From: a virus
Length of the DNA: 20,494 bases
IMG/VR virus record: IMGVR_UViG_3300017757_000218
Coordinates: 1 to 20,494 of that record
Strand: one strand, 5' to 3'
Each line of letters starts with the position of its first letter. The stretch's first letter is position 1. Of this stretch, positions 1 to 7,285 are shown one piece after another. The notes under the pieces are model-generated. The model was given only the letters and a program-made list of their open reading frames with translations, was not told the origin of the DNA and searched no databases. A program made the position numbers and the translations under genes.

Positions 1-1035
1 CATTACACCTAAACCTAATGCTCTACCTTTTTTAGCATGTCTATGAGTTCTAGCCATAGAATCTTTACCATTAGTTTTTGTAATAAATTCTTCCATTACA
101 CCATCTAAGAAATAAGTAGCAATTTCAACTACATCTGTGTTTTTCCATTCATCGTATTTTGCTAAGTTTAAAGAAGATAAACAGCAAATAAATGAATGTT
201 CTTCATCTGTATGTAATGTAATTTCAGTACAAATATTAGTCATGCTTACATTAAGATTGTTCATACGATATGCTAAAGGATTATCTTTATTAACATTATC
301 TTTGAACATGATATAAGGTTCACCCGTTTCTACTCGTGATTTCAATATTTCTAACCATATAGACATAGCTTCACTATCACGATCTTGTAAACGTTTCATA
401 AAAGCATCATCTACACCCACACATTGATGTAAATTAAGACATTGTCTATTAGGATCTCCTTTAGGTCTTCTAATTTGTAAATATTCTTTAATGTCTTTAT
501 GGTCAACATCTAAATTTACAGAGGCAGCACCTCTTCTAACTGATCCTTGGTTAGTTGCAATAATAGTTGAATCATAAATTTTAGCCCAAGGAACTACTCC
601 TTCAGATTTGCCATTTCCAGTAATAAATTCACCTCTTCCTCTAATTCTATTCAGCGATATTCCAACGCCCCCACCATAGCTTGTGAGACGCATTAGTTCC
701 GCATTTGTAAGGCCAATACCGCGCACTGAATCGGGGGTATCTATGCCAAAGCAACTAATAGGAAGGCCTCTATCTGTACCTGTATTGCTAAGGACGGGAG
801 ATGCTAATCCAATCCACCCATTCCAAATATATTTAAAAAATTTATTTTCTAAATCAGGTCTATTCAATCTTAATGCTACAGCATGTGCAACTCTTCTATA
901 TGCTTTTTTAGGAGTTTCACCAGGTAATAAGTATCCTTTACTAATAGTTGACAATGAAACATCATCAAACCATTCAGGATAATCTTTACCACATTCCCAC
1001 TTTGTATAATCTGCTATTAAACTATTGTTATCCAT
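1..1035 (-). CDS. nrdA: Class Ia ribonucleotide reductase large subunit, 3' part outside window
   Basis: Catalytic subunit that reduces ribonucleoside diphosphates to deoxynucleotides, working with NrdB encoded just upstream. The first 345 codons are visible; the frame is still open at base 1, so the C-terminal part is missing. Visible active-site features: Cys95 in ISCFGIDT (the first redox cysteine, E. coli C225), the N267-x-C269-x-E271 motif (NICTE) that carries the thiyl-radical cysteine, and CCLSSLNL at 284-291 (the second redox cysteine). YGGGVGISLNRIRG (120-133) is a typical substrate-loop region. Only about 40 residues precede the conserved core, so there is no N-terminal ATP-cone and allosteric activity control by that domain is absent. 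The ATG at 1035 lies 21 bases after the NrdB stop, and AAAGGAG upstream of it is the only clear Shine-Dalgarno sequence in the window. A GC-rich patch at about 655-800 covers residues 79-127. Confidence 0.96.
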   Translation of the reverse strand, partial: MDNNSLIADYTKWECGKDYPEWFDDVSLSTISKGYLLPGETPKKAYRRVAHAVALRLNRPDLENKFFKYIWNGWIGLASPVLSNTGTDRGLPISCFGIDTPDSVRGIGLTNAELMRLTSYGGGVGISLNRIRGRGEFITGNGKSEGVVPWAKIYDSTIIATNQGSVRRGAASVNLDVDHKDIKEYLQIRRPKGDPNRQCLNLHQCVGVDDAFMKRLQDRDSEAMSIWLEILKSRVETGEPYIMFKDNVNKDNPLAYRMNNLNVSMTNICTEITLHTDEEHSFICCLSSLNLAKYDEWKNTDVVEIATYFLDGVMEEFITKTNGKDSMARTHRHAKKGRALGLGVM

Positions 1036-1056
1036 TATTTATCTTCTCCTTTATAT

Positions 1057-2043
1057 TTAAAATATTGATTCATCCCACTGCAAATGACCTTTACTATAAT
1101 TAGTTACTCTATTAGCAAAGAAATCTGTATGTTGTTTTCCTGCAGATAAATGATCAAACCATTTCATCCTTTCAACAGATGTCATATCAATATCTGTAAT
1201 AATTCCTTTATATCCAAGATCACCTAATTTAGCATTAACTCTATTCTTAATAAAGTTTTCTAAATCATATTGTGAACATCCCTCTAAATCACCTAACTCA
1301 TAACATTTTTTAATAAAATCTAATTCAAGTTGTAATGATAATAAAGCTGCCTCATTGATTGCTGCTTCTAATTCAGGGGTTTTTAATTTAGGGTTTTCTT
1401 CTATAAGTGTTCTAAATAACCAACACCCAGCCTCTGAGTGTAATGATTCGTCTCTGATACTCCACTCTACTATTTGCCCAACTCCTTTAAGTTTATTTCT
1501 CATTTTAAATGACAATAAAACTGCAAAAGAACTAAATAAATTAACACCTTCAGTAAAGGCTGAAAATATTGCAAGTGATTTAGCTATTTCATGAAGATCA
1601 TTTTCATCTTTAAAGCTATCTCTAACATCCGTAAGATTTTCAATTTTAGCCATTGTAGCTTCATCTTCCATAAATTCATCAAAATTTTCCAATCCTAATG
1701 TTTCATTTAATAAAGAATATGCTTCAGCATGAATTGTTTCAAAAGCACCAAAAGTAGTAGCCATAGCTATTACTTCTGGTTTTCTAAACCATTTTGTTAC
1801 TAACCCTGACCAATAATCATTTACTACAGTTTCAGTTTGTGCAAATCCTTTTAGAATAGATCCAATTATATTTTTTTCTGTTTCACTTAGGTTTGAGTTC
1901 CAATCAGTTAAATCTGACATCATAGGAACTTCTGTGTGAAGCCAATGTGCTTGGTGTTGTTTTAACCAGTAGTCAGCTGCTTGTTGGTACTCAAACGGTT
2001 TGTATACAACTCGTTCTTGTAGTAATGATTTTTTCTTTGGCAT
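1057..2043 (-). CDS. nrdB: Class Ia ribonucleotide reductase small (radical) subunit
   Basis: Generates and stores the radical used by NrdA. The 328-aa length fits the family. By alignment to E. coli NrdB in my head, metal ligands are Glu71, Glu102, His105, Glu165, Glu199 and His202, in TETVVND, ETIHAEAY, FTEGVN and RDESLHSEA. Tyr109 sits four residues after His105 and is the expected radical tyrosine. The first ligand is Glu where E. coli has Asp84. The C-terminal tail HLQWDESIF is the kind of flexible peptide that docks on NrdA. It lies directly upstream of nrdA and 24 bases after the helicase gene, consistent with one transcript. The ATG at 2043 has an A/C-rich leader (AACCAAAC-type) and no Shine-Dalgarno sequence. 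Confidence 0.96.
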   Translation of the reverse strand: MPKKKSLLQERVVYKPFEYQQAADYWLKQHQAHWLHTEVPMMSDLTDWNSNLSETEKNIIGSILKGFAQTETVVNDYWSGLVTKWFRKPEVIAMATTFGAFETIHAEAYSLLNETLGLENFDEFMEDEATMAKIENLTDVRDSFKDENDLHEIAKSLAIFSAFTEGVNLFSSFAVLLSFKMRNKLKGVGQIVEWSIRDESLHSEAGCWLFRTLIEENPKLKTPELEAAINEAALLSLQLELDFIKKCYELGDLEGCSQYDLENFIKNRVNAKLGDLGYKGIITDIDMTSVERMKWFDHLSAGKQHTDFFANRVTNYSKGHLQWDESIF

Positions 2044-2067
2044 ATTTGTTTGGTTTAGTTTGGTTAG

Positions 2068-3435
2068 TTATGCATTTAATGCAAAAAATTTACTACTCAA
2101 CATTTGCTTATCAAATTGATCTAAATCATTTGGGTTTTGTCTCTGTTGAGAGTTAGATTCATTTTCAAATTCAGCATCAGGATCATAATCATGTACTTCG
2201 AAATGGCCCGTTGAGGTATCAGCTTTTACACCAAATGTTAAACCATCCATTCCATATCTATTTTTCATAATATGAAATCTACCTGTTCCGTTTACTTTAT
2301 CCTTTGCTTTTCTTGAAAGAGACATACAAAAATCAGTAATCATAATCTTATCATATGACCCCGCTGCTTTATCTCCTTCAATCACGTCATCTTTAGCACC
2401 TGCTCTATTTACTTGTGAAACTGACCAAATAGGCACATCTAATTCACGAGCAAGTCCTTTAGTGCTCGTATAAATATCATCAATTTCACCCTTACGATCA
2501 GCTGTTCTTTTTCTTGATGAAAGTAAATCAACATAATCAATAATAATTAAATCTGGTTTAGTTCCTAAATCAGTTACTTTACGAATATGTGATTCAATTG
2601 TGGATATTGTTGCTCTACCCATTGGGAATTCTTTTATAATTAATTCACCAGGTAATTGTGGGATTACATCTTCTACTTTTTTCCTATTTTTAAGTATTTG
2701 ATCAACTGGAGTGTTTGTAAAGTAAGCATCATATCTACGCCCCACATAATCTTCACCTAATTCCAAAGTGTAATGTAAAACATTAAATCCCATTCTCACG
2801 GCATAACCACCTAAAGCAACTAAACTCCAAGATTTACCACCACCAGGATTACCAAATATTAAACCAAAATCACCATTCCCTATTCCACCTTGCACCAAAT
2901 CATTAACTCTATCCCAAGGGGTTGGTATTACGACTCTAGCATCTTCTCTAAATCGAGCTTCAATATCTTTATTATATTCGTGTCCTACATTTTTATCTTG
3001 GCCTGATTTTAATGCTGATTCTACTAGAAATTTAATACCATCAAAATCACCCGCTTTTAATAAATCAACACTACTAAGTAATGCTTTTTTAAGTTGTTGG
3101 TTTTTACAAAATGTTGAAAATTCTTCCCTTACATATTCTAAATCTTCATTTGATGCCTCATATGCCTCTCTAAGTTGTTCTCTAATAGAAACTTTAAGAA
3201 CATCATTTGTTACTTTTTTTAATTCCACTTTTAAAATGTCCATCGAAGGAGTGGTATTATATTTATCATAATATCTGATTATCTCATTTATAATCCACTT
3301 ATGTGCTTGATTATCCCAATATTCATCACTGATTATATCGTGAATGTTGGTTAAGAATTCTTTATGAGTTAATAACGCAGAGATTACTTTGATCTGAAAC
3401 GCGGGTCCATATTGGTTTAGGGAATTTAATGTCAT
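2068..3435 (-). CDS. Replicative DnaB-type helicase, T4 gp41-like
   Basis: Hexameric 5'-3' helicase expected to unwind DNA at the phage fork. The 455-aa protein has an N-terminal helical DnaB-like domain (about 1-145), then a RecA-like motor: Walker A GNPGGGKS at 195-202, Walker B LIIID at 296-300, and a SVSQVNRAG segment (338-346) matching the glutamine sensor motif H3 region of DnaB/gp41 proteins. The C-terminal 40 residues are acidic and low complexity. No primase domain is fused and none is visible in the window, so primase must be elsewhere. It lies between the 5'-nuclease gene (51-base gap) and nrdB (24-base gap). The leader is AT-rich with no Shine-Dalgarno sequence; an exact TATAAATA occurs on the coding strand at 3466-3473, but one copy is not enough to call a promoter. 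Confidence 0.93.
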   Translation of the reverse strand: MTLNSLNQYGPAFQIKVISALLTHKEFLTNIHDIISDEYWDNQAHKWIINEIIRYYDKYNTTPSMDILKVELKKVTNDVLKVSIREQLREAYEASNEDLEYVREEFSTFCKNQQLKKALLSSVDLLKAGDFDGIKFLVESALKSGQDKNVGHEYNKDIEARFREDARVVIPTPWDRVNDLVQGGIGNGDFGLIFGNPGGGKSWSLVALGGYAVRMGFNVLHYTLELGEDYVGRRYDAYFTNTPVDQILKNRKKVEDVIPQLPGELIIKEFPMGRATISTIESHIRKVTDLGTKPDLIIIDYVDLLSSRKRTADRKGEIDDIYTSTKGLARELDVPIWSVSQVNRAGAKDDVIEGDKAAGSYDKIMITDFCMSLSRKAKDKVNGTGRFHIMKNRYGMDGLTFGVKADTSTGHFEVHDYDPDAEFENESNSQQRQNPNDLDQFDKQMLSSKFFALNA

Positions 3436-3486
3436 TTTATAACTTTTTAATTAGTTTAATTAATTTATTTATAACTTATTTTAGAT

Positions 3487-4509
3487 TTAACTTAATTTTT
3501 CAAATACATCTTTAATCCAGTATTCTACATTTCGAATTATGTTTCCTAATCTGTCAGTATTATACATGCCTAAAAACTGGTCTGGAAGGTATGTAGGTTT
3601 TTCTGATTCTACAACCTGCTTTAAATAGTTTTTATCATTTTCATCTAACATTGGATTTGATAAATCCATAATTTTGTAATTTTTCTCTAAACTGTCAATT
3701 GTTTGTATAATACGGGCATATATTACATTCTCCTTAAATTTAGCTTCACATATATCATAGATATCATCTAATGATAAATCCCTTTCACTTAACTCAGGAA
3801 ATAATTTCTTTAATTTTTTAGGACCTAATCCTTTAACTCCTGCAACTTTATCTGAATTATCACCCATTAGGGTTTTGTAAATAATAAAGTTATTAGGAGA
3901 CATATTAAATTTTTCTACAACTGTAGCTTCAGTATAATACTCTTTTTCCATAGGACGATATACAATTACATTTTCATTTACTAATTGTAAAAAATCCTTA
4001 TCAGAAGAAACAATAAATACTTTATCTTTTGGTGATTGGGGAATTATAGTTCCCAAATATGCAATAATATCATCAGCTTCTACTTTATCTAATGATACGG
4101 TTTTAACTGGTAGTGTTTTTAGGTATTGAATTATTCTAACTATTTGATCTATTTTAGCATCATCTTCATCTTCTAAATCATCAAATGCATCCCAATTAGT
4201 AATACGTTGTAAATTTCTACCTGATTTATATTCAGGGAGTAAGTTTTTTCTATTGTTTGAAGATCCAGCACCATCAAATACCACATATACTTGAGTAGGA
4301 TTAATTTGACGTATTAATGCTCCTAATGAACGGAAAAATCCACCTAAACCTCCAATATGAACTCCATCAGGATTAACCATATTTAACATTGCAAAATTTC
4401 GAAAGAATAGGTTTAAACCATCTATCATTAATACTCTTTCACCCTCAACTGTTTCAGGTTTTTTCTCATCCATATTGTTGAGAAGATTTAGTAAATCTTT
4501 TTTATCCAT
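3487..4509 (-). CDS. FEN-type 5'-nuclease (T4 RNase H-like), RNA-primer removal
   Basis: Structure-specific 5'-3' exonuclease of the PolI-5'exo/FEN/T4 RNase H family, expected to remove RNA primers and flaps from lagging-strand fragments. The 340-aa protein shows the acidic metal-site motifs in order: Asp30 in LMIDGLNLFFR, Asp79 in VVFDG, EADD at 144-147, SSDKD at 168-172, and GDNSD at 216-220 followed by the helix-hairpin-helix GVKGLGPKKLKKL (about 224-236). As the family A polymerase in this window has no 5'-nuclease domain, this separate protein plausibly provides that activity. It has its own promoter (TTCG-N20-TATATTTA, 4533-4564) and starts after a terminator that closes the uvsX transcript. 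The ATG at 4509 is preceded by AATAAGTT, a leader ending shared with the 157-aa gene. Confidence 0.94.
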   Translation of the reverse strand: MDKKDLLNLLNNMDEKKPETVEGERVLMIDGLNLFFRNFAMLNMVNPDGVHIGGLGGFFRSLGALIRQINPTQVYVVFDGAGSSNNRKNLLPEYKSGRNLQRITNWDAFDDLEDEDDAKIDQIVRIIQYLKTLPVKTVSLDKVEADDIIAYLGTIIPQSPKDKVFIVSSDKDFLQLVNENVIVYRPMEKEYYTEATVVEKFNMSPNNFIIYKTLMGDNSDKVAGVKGLGPKKLKKLFPELSERDLSLDDIYDICEAKFKENVIYARIIQTIDSLEKNYKIMDLSNPMLDENDKNYLKQVVESEKPTYLPDQFLGMYNTDRLGNIIRNVEYWIKDVFEKLS

Positions 4510-4532
4510 AACTTATTTTAAATTTTATAATG

Positions 4533-4564
4533 TAAATATACGAACTATTTTTCGAATAAACGAA
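4533..4564 (-). promoter_or_regulatory. Promoter of the 5'-nuclease gene, Bacteroidetes type
   Basis: On the coding strand: TTCG (4564-4561), a 20-base spacer, then TATATTTA (4540-4533), 24 bases before the ATG. It resembles the Bacteroidetes -33 TTTG and -7 TAnnTTTG elements, with one mismatch in each. The same spacing occurs at three other replication-gene starts in this window. The bases just before the -7 box are TTCG. Confidence 0.65.
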
Positions 4565-4579
4565 TAATAATAGGTTTTC

Positions 4580-4642
4580 TTAAAAAAAAAGAAACCCAAG
4601 CGCTTTCGAGGGTAGAGGGGAACTACTAACGCTTGAGTTTCT
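4580..4642 (-). terminator. Rho-independent terminator after uvsX
   Basis: Arms 4630-4642 and 4590-4602 form a 13-bp stem on the minus-strand RNA (one G-U pair), directly followed by nine U (4590-4582, the first U shared with the end of the stem). It lies 58 bases after the uvsX stop and before the promoter of the 5'-nuclease gene. The 27-base loop is unusually long, and bases 4612-4618 in it are complementary to 4671-4677 upstream in the RNA. Confidence 0.85.
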
Positions 4643-4700
4643 AATAAAATTATTGTAAATCCTTCTACTGCCTCTACTCAGTATAAGATTAATGTATTAA
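4643..4700 (-). other. 3' untranslated segment of uvsX with possible loop-pairing site
   Basis: This segment joins the uvsX stop codon to the terminator stem. No ORF was recognised. It contains 4671-4677, complementary over seven bases to the terminator loop (4612-4618), so the transcript end could fold into a kissing or pseudoknot-like structure. Together with the terminator and promoter it makes up the 191-base gap between uvsX and the 5'-nuclease gene, the longest gene-free stretch of the window. Confidence 0.4.
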
Positions 4701-5783
4701 TTATTGAGGTTCATCTGAGAATGTTGAAATATCAGTGTATGCTTGTTCCTCTTCAGCAATTATAAAATCACCACCACCTAGAATTTTTTTCCAAGCTTCT
4801 TTGTGTTCATCTTTATAATTTTTAAGTGCTTTATCATTATCAAGAATAAACCCGTGAGGTGTCATTACAATTTTACCTCTAGTAGTAACTCCATTGATGT
4901 GATTTTTATCAATTTGTAGGTTAGTACGTTTAGCAAATTCTACCTGCTTACCATCTTTAATTGCTTTAATTTTAGATGTTCCAGCTGACATAACATTACC
5001 AAATGTAACTACAAATGTTGAGTCAAACCACATTGCATATCCACCTTTGTTCATTAGTTTGGGTTGACCCATAGGTGATTCTGCTTTAAGAGTCCATACT
5101 TTATTAATTGCAACAAGTGTATTTGTAAAAGGACTACTTTCCTTTCTAGACATTACAATTCGTTGGTTAACATTGTTTCCAAATTGTGTTGACATAGCAC
5201 CTGCATTCCATTCGTTATTGTTTTTATTTGACTTTAACGACATTTCACAAGGTACTGACCCAATTGAATCCCAACAGAATAATAAATCAAAAGGTAAATT
5301 ACCTTTTTTCTGCTCGTCAATCAAATCAAGAATAAAACCAGCAACGTCTTCGATTGAGTTAATAGTTTCTCTATCTACATAGATAAAATTACCACTGTAA
5401 TCAATTACTTCACCTGTTTCTTCATCAACAACTTCATCAACTTCAAGTCCCATCATTTTAGCATGTTCCCATGACCACTTCATCTCAGTGATAATAAAAA
5501 CTGGCATAATACCTCGTTTTTGAGCTGATACAGCTGCTTCAATTAAAGCAGTTGTTTTTCCTGTATCTGAATGTCCACGAAGTAATACAATGTGACCCTG
5601 AGGTATCCCAGGTACTGATGTAATTTCTTGGTATGCACTTGATAGTGGAATCCAAGTTTGTTCTTTAAATTTAGCTTTGGATGATAATCCTTTCTTAGTT
5701 TTAAAACTGTCTAAATTAAAGTTCGCTTTAATCTCGGAGGAGACAGCCTCCGAGAGTGATTTTCTGTTTTTTCCTCTTGGCAT
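4701..5783 (-). CDS. uvsX: UvsX recombinase (RecA/Rad51-type strand exchange protein)
   Basis: ATP-dependent recombinase that forms filaments on single-stranded DNA and drives strand invasion for recombination-dependent replication and repair. The 360-aa protein has Walker A GHSDTGKT at 70-77, ITEMKWSWEHA (98-108) carrying the catalytic-glutamate region, the Walker B-like stretch LLFCWDSIGS (167-176), and a central NEWNAGAMSTQFG loop region expected for DNA binding. The C-terminus is acidic. Its start lies 10 bases after the gp32-like SSB stop, so the two, which cooperate on single-stranded DNA, are almost certainly co-transcribed from the promoter at 6674-6705. A strong terminator follows. 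A GC-rich perfect hairpin lies in the coding region 30-51 bases after the start codon. The ATG at 5783 has no Shine-Dalgarno sequence. Confidence 0.95.
   Translation of the reverse strand: MPRGKNRKSLSEAVSSEIKANFNLDSFKTKKGLSSKAKFKEQTWIPLSSAYQEITSVPGIPQGHIVLLRGHSDTGKTTALIEAAVSAQKRGIMPVFIITEMKWSWEHAKMMGLEVDEVVDEETGEVIDYSGNFIYVDRETINSIEDVAGFILDLIDEQKKGNLPFDLLFCWDSIGSVPCEMSLKSNKNNNEWNAGAMSTQFGNNVNQRIVMSRKESSPFTNTLVAINKVWTLKAESPMGQPKLMNKGGYAMWFDSTFVVTFGNVMSAGTSKIKAIKDGKQVEFAKRTNLQIDKNHINGVTTRGKIVMTPHGFILDNDKALKNYKDEHKEAWKKILGGGDFIIAEEEQAYTDISTFSDEPQ
5733..5754 (-). promoter_or_regulatory. GC-rich hairpin inside the 5' end of uvsX
   Basis: CTCGGAGG (5733-5740) and CCTCCGAG (5747-5754) form a perfect 8-bp stem with a 6-base loop, at codons of residues 10-17 of UvsX. 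It stands out from the AT-rich surroundings. Its place just after the start codon suggests an effect on translation or mRNA stability; that role is inference. Confidence 0.45.
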
Positions 5784-5793
5784 ATTACTTTAT

Positions 5794-6645
5794 TTAAAAT
5801 GGTAAATCATCAGTTTTGTCATCATCTCCAAACAAATCATCGAATTGCTCTGTTTTTGTTTTCTTAGGAGTTTTTTGTTGACTTAGAGAATAATTAGATT
5901 TAGGTTCTTCTTTAACATCATTATCGAATGCTACAGCTGGTTCTGATACGATTGAACCTTCCTCTTCATTATCTTCAGGTGATAACCATTCTTGTAATGC
6001 ACCTTTCATTTCATCATAAGAAAGTGGTTTGAATACTTTCAAAGGATCAGCTTGATTTTCAAGTAAACTTTTAACAGTTTCTTCAGTATCAGCTAACGGT
6101 AATGTTTTCATTGAAGCATTTACTGTTGTCTTGTTGTAAGGTGTTCCTGTAACTTCAGGTCCTACAGTAGTTAATTTAATATCTCTACCTTCTACGATAT
6201 CAGTGAAATCACCAATTTCATCGTCAGCAGCCATATTTAAAAACTCTTGGTAAACTTGTTGACCGAATTGCCACAACTTAACACCTTCATCTTCTTGTCC
6301 TCTTACGATAATAGGAGCAAAAATACGAACTTTGGCATCAAGCTTTTTAGCTAGTCTCCAATTTTCTCTATCGTTAGTTCCTCTAAGTTGCTTAGCAAAT
6401 TCCATAATCGGATCTTTCTCTCCCCAGTTTTGAGGTGAAGACATAACTCTCTTACTACCAATTCCGTAGTAAAACATCATCTCTGAGAATGGGTTTGCTT
6501 TGTTGTACTTAGAAGGTACGACACGAATTACTTGTTTACCTACTGTTGGTTTCCAGAATAGGTTTTTAGTATTGTTTCTTCCACTGTTGTTTGTTTTTTG
6601 CTTGTTCAGTGACTCCAAGCGTTGTTTGATAACATTTAAATCCAT
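5794..6645 (-). CDS. Single-stranded DNA-binding protein, T4 gp32-like
   Basis: Coats single-stranded DNA at the fork and modulates UvsX. The 283-aa size is close to T4 gp32 (301). It has a basic N-terminus (about 1-30, LNKQKTNNSGRNNTKN) of the kind used for cooperative self-binding. The core, about 28-210, includes FWKPTVGKQVIRVVPSKYN and NPFSEMMFYYGIG, which match the gp32 OB-fold entry. A Ser/Pro/Glu-rich linker and an acidic C-terminal tail ending in DDLPF follow. The protein contains no cysteine, so the structural zinc site of T4 gp32 is absent. The end resembles the bacterial SSB tip (DDDIPF). It is the first gene of an SSB-uvsX pair, with its own promoter in the 60-base gap before it. 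Confidence 0.9.
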   Translation of the reverse strand: MDLNVIKQRLESLNKQKTNNSGRNNTKNLFWKPTVGKQVIRVVPSKYNKANPFSEMMFYYGIGSKRVMSSPQNWGEKDPIMEFAKQLRGTNDRENWRLAKKLDAKVRIFAPIIVRGQEDEGVKLWQFGQQVYQEFLNMAADDEIGDFTDIVEGRDIKLTTVGPEVTGTPYNKTTVNASMKTLPLADTEETVKSLLENQADPLKVFKPLSYDEMKGALQEWLSPEDNEEEGSIVSEPAVAFDNDVKEEPKSNYSLSQQKTPKKTKTEQFDDLFGDDDKTDDLPF

Positions 6646-6673
6646 AATATAACTAATTTTTAATTTTATAACT

Positions 6674-6705
6674 TGAATATACGAACGATAATTTGGGTAT
6701 CCAAA
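6674..6705 (-). promoter_or_regulatory. Promoter of the SSB-uvsX pair, Bacteroidetes type
   Basis: On the coding strand: a perfect TTTG (6705-6702), a 20-base spacer, then TATATTCA (6681-6674), 29 bases before the SSB start codon. The bases TTCG directly precede the -7 box, as at the 5'-nuclease promoter. It fits the Bacteroidetes TTTG / TAnnTTTG layout. Confidence 0.7.
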
Positions 6706-7179
6706 CTAGAGTTCAATTATTTTGTAAATCTTTGTTTTTAGCTGTTTAAGCTCATCATGCTGGGTAAGTAAGATTGTATTTTTGTAATGTTGCCAATCGA
6801 TCGGGAATCGAGTGTCTACAACTCCACCGTTTAAACACTTAATCAACTCATTTAGAGCATTGATAGTATACAAAGTGTTAGAATCTTTTTTTCGGTGAAC
6901 TAAAATTGTGTTAGGAGGAATCTCAGAAACATTTCCTAAATCAATATTGTAGGTGCAAACATATTCATTATTACTTTTAACGTGTAAAACGAATATTTTA
7001 TTGTACATCACGTCATACTTAGAAGTAATACTCTCAACTAGATTATCTAGCTCATCGAGAGTAGTGAATGTACAGAATAACTTATTTTGTAAGGCCAAAC
7101 CTTTAATATCTTTAATGTCGGTTATAACATCATAACCTTGGGTATACGTATCACCTCTTTTGCTCAAAATCGACTCCAT
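6706..7179 (-). CDS. Unknown 157-aa protein in the replication cluster
   Basis: I do not recognise the family. The protein is soluble-looking, mixed alpha/beta, with no signal peptide or membrane segment. Visible features are LDELDNLVESITSKYD (about 41-56), a beta-rich stretch with VLHVKSNNEYVCTYNIDLG, the segment ILVHRKKDSNTLYTINALNELI, and a basic, lysine-rich C-terminal helix. It has two cysteines far apart and no obvious catalytic motif. It has its own strong promoter with a 59-base leader and lies between the polymerase and SSB genes, so a role in replication or its control is a reasonable inference. It does not resemble T4 RegA or the T4 clamp and clamp-loader proteins as I remember them. 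The ATG at 7179 shares the AATAAGTT leader of the 5'-nuclease gene. Confidence 0.8.
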   Translation of the reverse strand: MESILSKRGDTYTQGYDVITDIKDIKGLALQNKLFCTFTTLDELDNLVESITSKYDVMYNKIFVLHVKSNNEYVCTYNIDLGNVSEIPPNTILVHRKKDSNTLYTINALNELIKCLNGGVVDTRFPIDWQHYKNTILLTQHDELKQLKTKIYKIIEL

Positions 7180-7237
7180 AACTTATTTAATTTTTTATTT
7201 TGTTTTTAATTTATTTTATAACTTATTAACTTATGCG

Positions 7238-7269
7238 TAAATATACGACCATTATTTTTAATAACCAAG
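7238..7269 (-). promoter_or_regulatory. Promoter of the 157-aa gene, Bacteroidetes type
   Basis: On the coding strand: CTTG (7269-7266), a 20-base spacer, then TATATTTA (7245-7238), 59 bases before the ATG. GTCG directly precedes the -7 box. This gives the longest leader of the four promoters of this class and leaves room for post-transcriptional control. Confidence 0.65.
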
Positions 7270-7285
7270 TTCCAATGCAATTAAC

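Noticed and set aside
683-982. 99-codon open frame on the plus strand
   Set aside because: It is antisense to nrdA, includes the GC-rich patch, and its translation has no family features; the minus-strand protein is clearly conserved.
3466-3473. Exact T4 late box TATAAATA on the coding strand before the helicase gene
   Set aside because: A single copy in a very AT-rich gap before a replication gene; tail genes here carry a different repeated motif, so chance is the simplest explanation.
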